DNA of 64,000 nt from Brachypodius melanocephalos (taxonomy: Eukaryota; Chordata; Aves; Passeriformes; Pycnonotidae). A program made the position numbers and the translations under genes. The stretch spans positions 1,131,393-1,195,392 of the forward strand of contig VZSR01003806.1 of assembly GCA_013398615.1 (NCBI GenBank), in the 5' to 3' direction. Below, piece by piece: positions 62,349-64,000 of the stretch. Each line of letters opens with the position of its first letter. Within the stretch, counting starts at the first letter, position 1. Under the pieces are notes generated by a model. The model had not been told where the DNA came from. It saw only the letters and a program-made list of their open reading frames with translations, and searched no databases.

Positions 62349-63235
62349 CAGTCATCAACTTGCCGAGTTTCCTGAACAGATTTTTAAAGTGTCCTTTTGA
62401 AACACGCTGTACCATTGTTAGAGGAAAAAGTCAGTCTAAAATCTGTCTCGTCAGAACACTCTCACAGGCCATCCTCATTTCAAAGTGCACTGCAATAGCT
62501 GTGGGGTTCAAGCCACTTCCCTGCAGGTTTCAATGGATTTGTATGCTGTATCTAATCTCTGCTACTGCTCATGGGACGAAGGAGCAAGGGGTCCTGCTGC
62601 CTGAGCTTGATCCTGACCACCAGCTCTCCCAGCACAGCACTGCATAGCCCATGCAGTGGTCACTTCATTTGTGCTTTGTCAAAACATTTCTGCCAAACAC
62701 AGATAAACTCCCTGGATCCACTTTCTGGAGGGCTTTTGGCTTTAGTATTTTTGAGTTCAACTGAAAGGTATTTTGGCTGGGCTTTATGCATTTTGGGTGG
62801 CTGAAATCCCATCCTAGAGCCTGGTGTTTCTTTTCCCCTGTATCCATATGTGTAGCTCAGCTGTTCACATTCTTCTGACTAACTCAAGGAGAAGCTTTTA
62901 AACAACCAGTCCATCCATTCAGCAGATCCATCCAAGTGGTCTAGCCATTTATCCAGACCAAAACCCCCTGGGTGTCCTTGACACTGAACAAAGTTTTGCT
63001 CCCTTTGCAGCAGCCCATATCTTCCCTATGTCCTCCCTTCTCCCTGAAGCTTCCTGGCACTCCAGGTTCCCATCGACTAGTCACGTTGTTCATTAAACTA
63101 TCTACTAGCTTTTTCTTTTGCAAAATGTGGTGAATAATTTGTTCATACAACTGTGGGTCATCTCCACCTTTTCCATCACAAATTGGTGCAGTAGGTAAAA
63201 TGAGAAAACTTTTTCATTCTTTTCCATTTGTACTT
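62349..63235 (-). pseudogene. possible decayed retroviral internal sequence
   Basis: This GC-richer segment lies just upstream of the antisense LTR, where the 3' part of a provirus would sit. The minus strand has a 69-codon frame (62941-63150) and adjoining open stretches, all broken by stops and frame changes. I see no reverse transcriptase, protease, integrase, zinc-knuckle or fusion-peptide motif that would identify gag, pol or env, so the retroviral label comes only from position and composition. It may instead be unrelated unique sequence. Confidence 0.25.
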
Positions 63236-63590
63236 TTGCCTTTTGGAGTGTCTTTTATTTTTTAAAAAATCACCGAATCATATGGCAGATGCAGTTTTAC
63301 CATTAATCCACTCTGTTTCAGTGTTTATTCTTTTTCTCCCACTACTCCAGTACCATTTCAATTTAGCCTAAAGGATGCAGAGACAGAGAACATACTAAAA
63401 AGAAATAAACCTCTTTACAGTAAATAAATAGCTAAATTGTAACATTAAAGGGTAATTTACATTATTTCATTCTATTTTCATTTGTGTTTTCATCAAAAAT
63501 GAAAACAGACGACAATATTTTACTATTTTTAGTGGAGAAAAACTAAATAATGAAAAAATATTCAGATAATGTAATTTTTATTACTAGGTT
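63236..63590. other. AT-rich unique sequence
   Basis: Nothing recognised. Confidence 0.6.
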
Positions 63591-63724
63591 AAAAAGAAAA
63601 AAAATCAAAACCAAAAAACAGAAACAAAAAAAAACAAAAAAACCAAAACAAATTAAAAAAAAAAAAACAAATAAACAAACAAACAAAAAAAACCCCAAAA
63701 ACAAAAAAAAACCCCAACCAAATC
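63591..63724. repeat. A-rich low-complexity tract with AAAC/AAACCCC units
   Basis: About 130 bases of A with scattered C, G and T, including AAACAAACAAACAAA and AAAACCCC units. The lysine-rich plus-strand frame across it is an artefact. No retrogene body precedes it. Confidence 0.92.
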
Positions 63725-64000
63725 AAGTCCAGTAGGGTTTATATTACATGATTTTTGTTCATCTGGATAATTTTATGAAATTCTCTCCCTTCATGTTATG
63801 CTATGTAACACATTTCCTTTTGGTTCTTTCACACTACCTTGCTTCTATTTCATCCTAGCAAAATGGTTTCCAGATTCTTAACAAAATCCATTTATTGAAT
63901 TTATTCACCAACTGCAGTGTGAAAAAAATGATACACTGATCTCTGCAAAATTCTAATTGTGTATTTTGGGAACTGATCCTTACTGGTTACCAAATTATCC
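63725..64000. other. AT-rich unique sequence to window end
   Basis: Nothing recognised. Confidence 0.6.

Noticed and set aside
63550..63735. Lysine-rich plus-strand frame
   Set aside because: It is a translation of the A-rich simple repeat.
1..64000. CRISPR arrays, bacterial operons, phage or plasmid modules
   Set aside because: There are no regularly spaced direct repeats, no long coding frames and no ribosome-binding-site pattern; the repeats are those of bird nuclear DNA.

Overview
The window looks like bird nuclear DNA, most likely from a neoavian or songbird, and reads as a gene-poor, AT-rich intergenic or long-intron stretch. I recognise no complete protein-coding gene, no rRNA or functional tRNA gene, no CRISPR array and no bacterial-style operon. 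Open frames are short (about 137 codons at most), fall on both strands, and lack family signatures except where they lie inside retrotransposons. The bird assignment rests on repeats: several CR1 LINE fragments with typical 3' ends (a 'gggtcccttccaac'-type UTR followed by an octamer tail of the ATTCTRTG kind), and solo LTRs of families I know from bird genomes.

Layout. 1-8.3 kb: unique AT-rich sequence. 8.6-16.4 kb: two copies of one ERVL-like LTR in opposite orientations (8631-9212 plus, 15811-16355 minus), with a 5'-truncated plus-strand CR1 (11686-12606) between them. 16.4-23 kb: mostly unique, with TA and A/G microsatellites, a good CTCF-type motif (20423-20435) and a perfect 15-bp hairpin (21703-21737). 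23-34 kb: a cluster of minus-strand CR1 pieces (23050-23406, 27605-28435 very old, 28559-29200, 32523-33040 and 33041-33970, the last two abutting head to tail). 34-46 kb: largely unique, with T-rich and TTTG runs, an LTR of a related family (38866-39319) and a 14-bp inverted repeat (43098-43135). 46.9-64 kb: a solo LTR with a perfect 6-bp target duplication (46931-47266), a CR1 3' tip (48359-48436), a minus-strand solo LTR with a 4-bp target duplication (56798-57254), and a minus-strand LTR (from 61524) that may still carry decayed internal sequence to its right.

Functionally the window is a record of LINE and endogenous-retrovirus insertion into neutral sequence, with a few candidate regulatory sites. 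I found no convincing undescribed gene system. The most checkable results are the two solo LTRs with target-site duplications, the CR1-on-CR1 junction, the CTCF-type motifs and the perfect hairpins. Family names are from memory of bird repeats, not from a database search.
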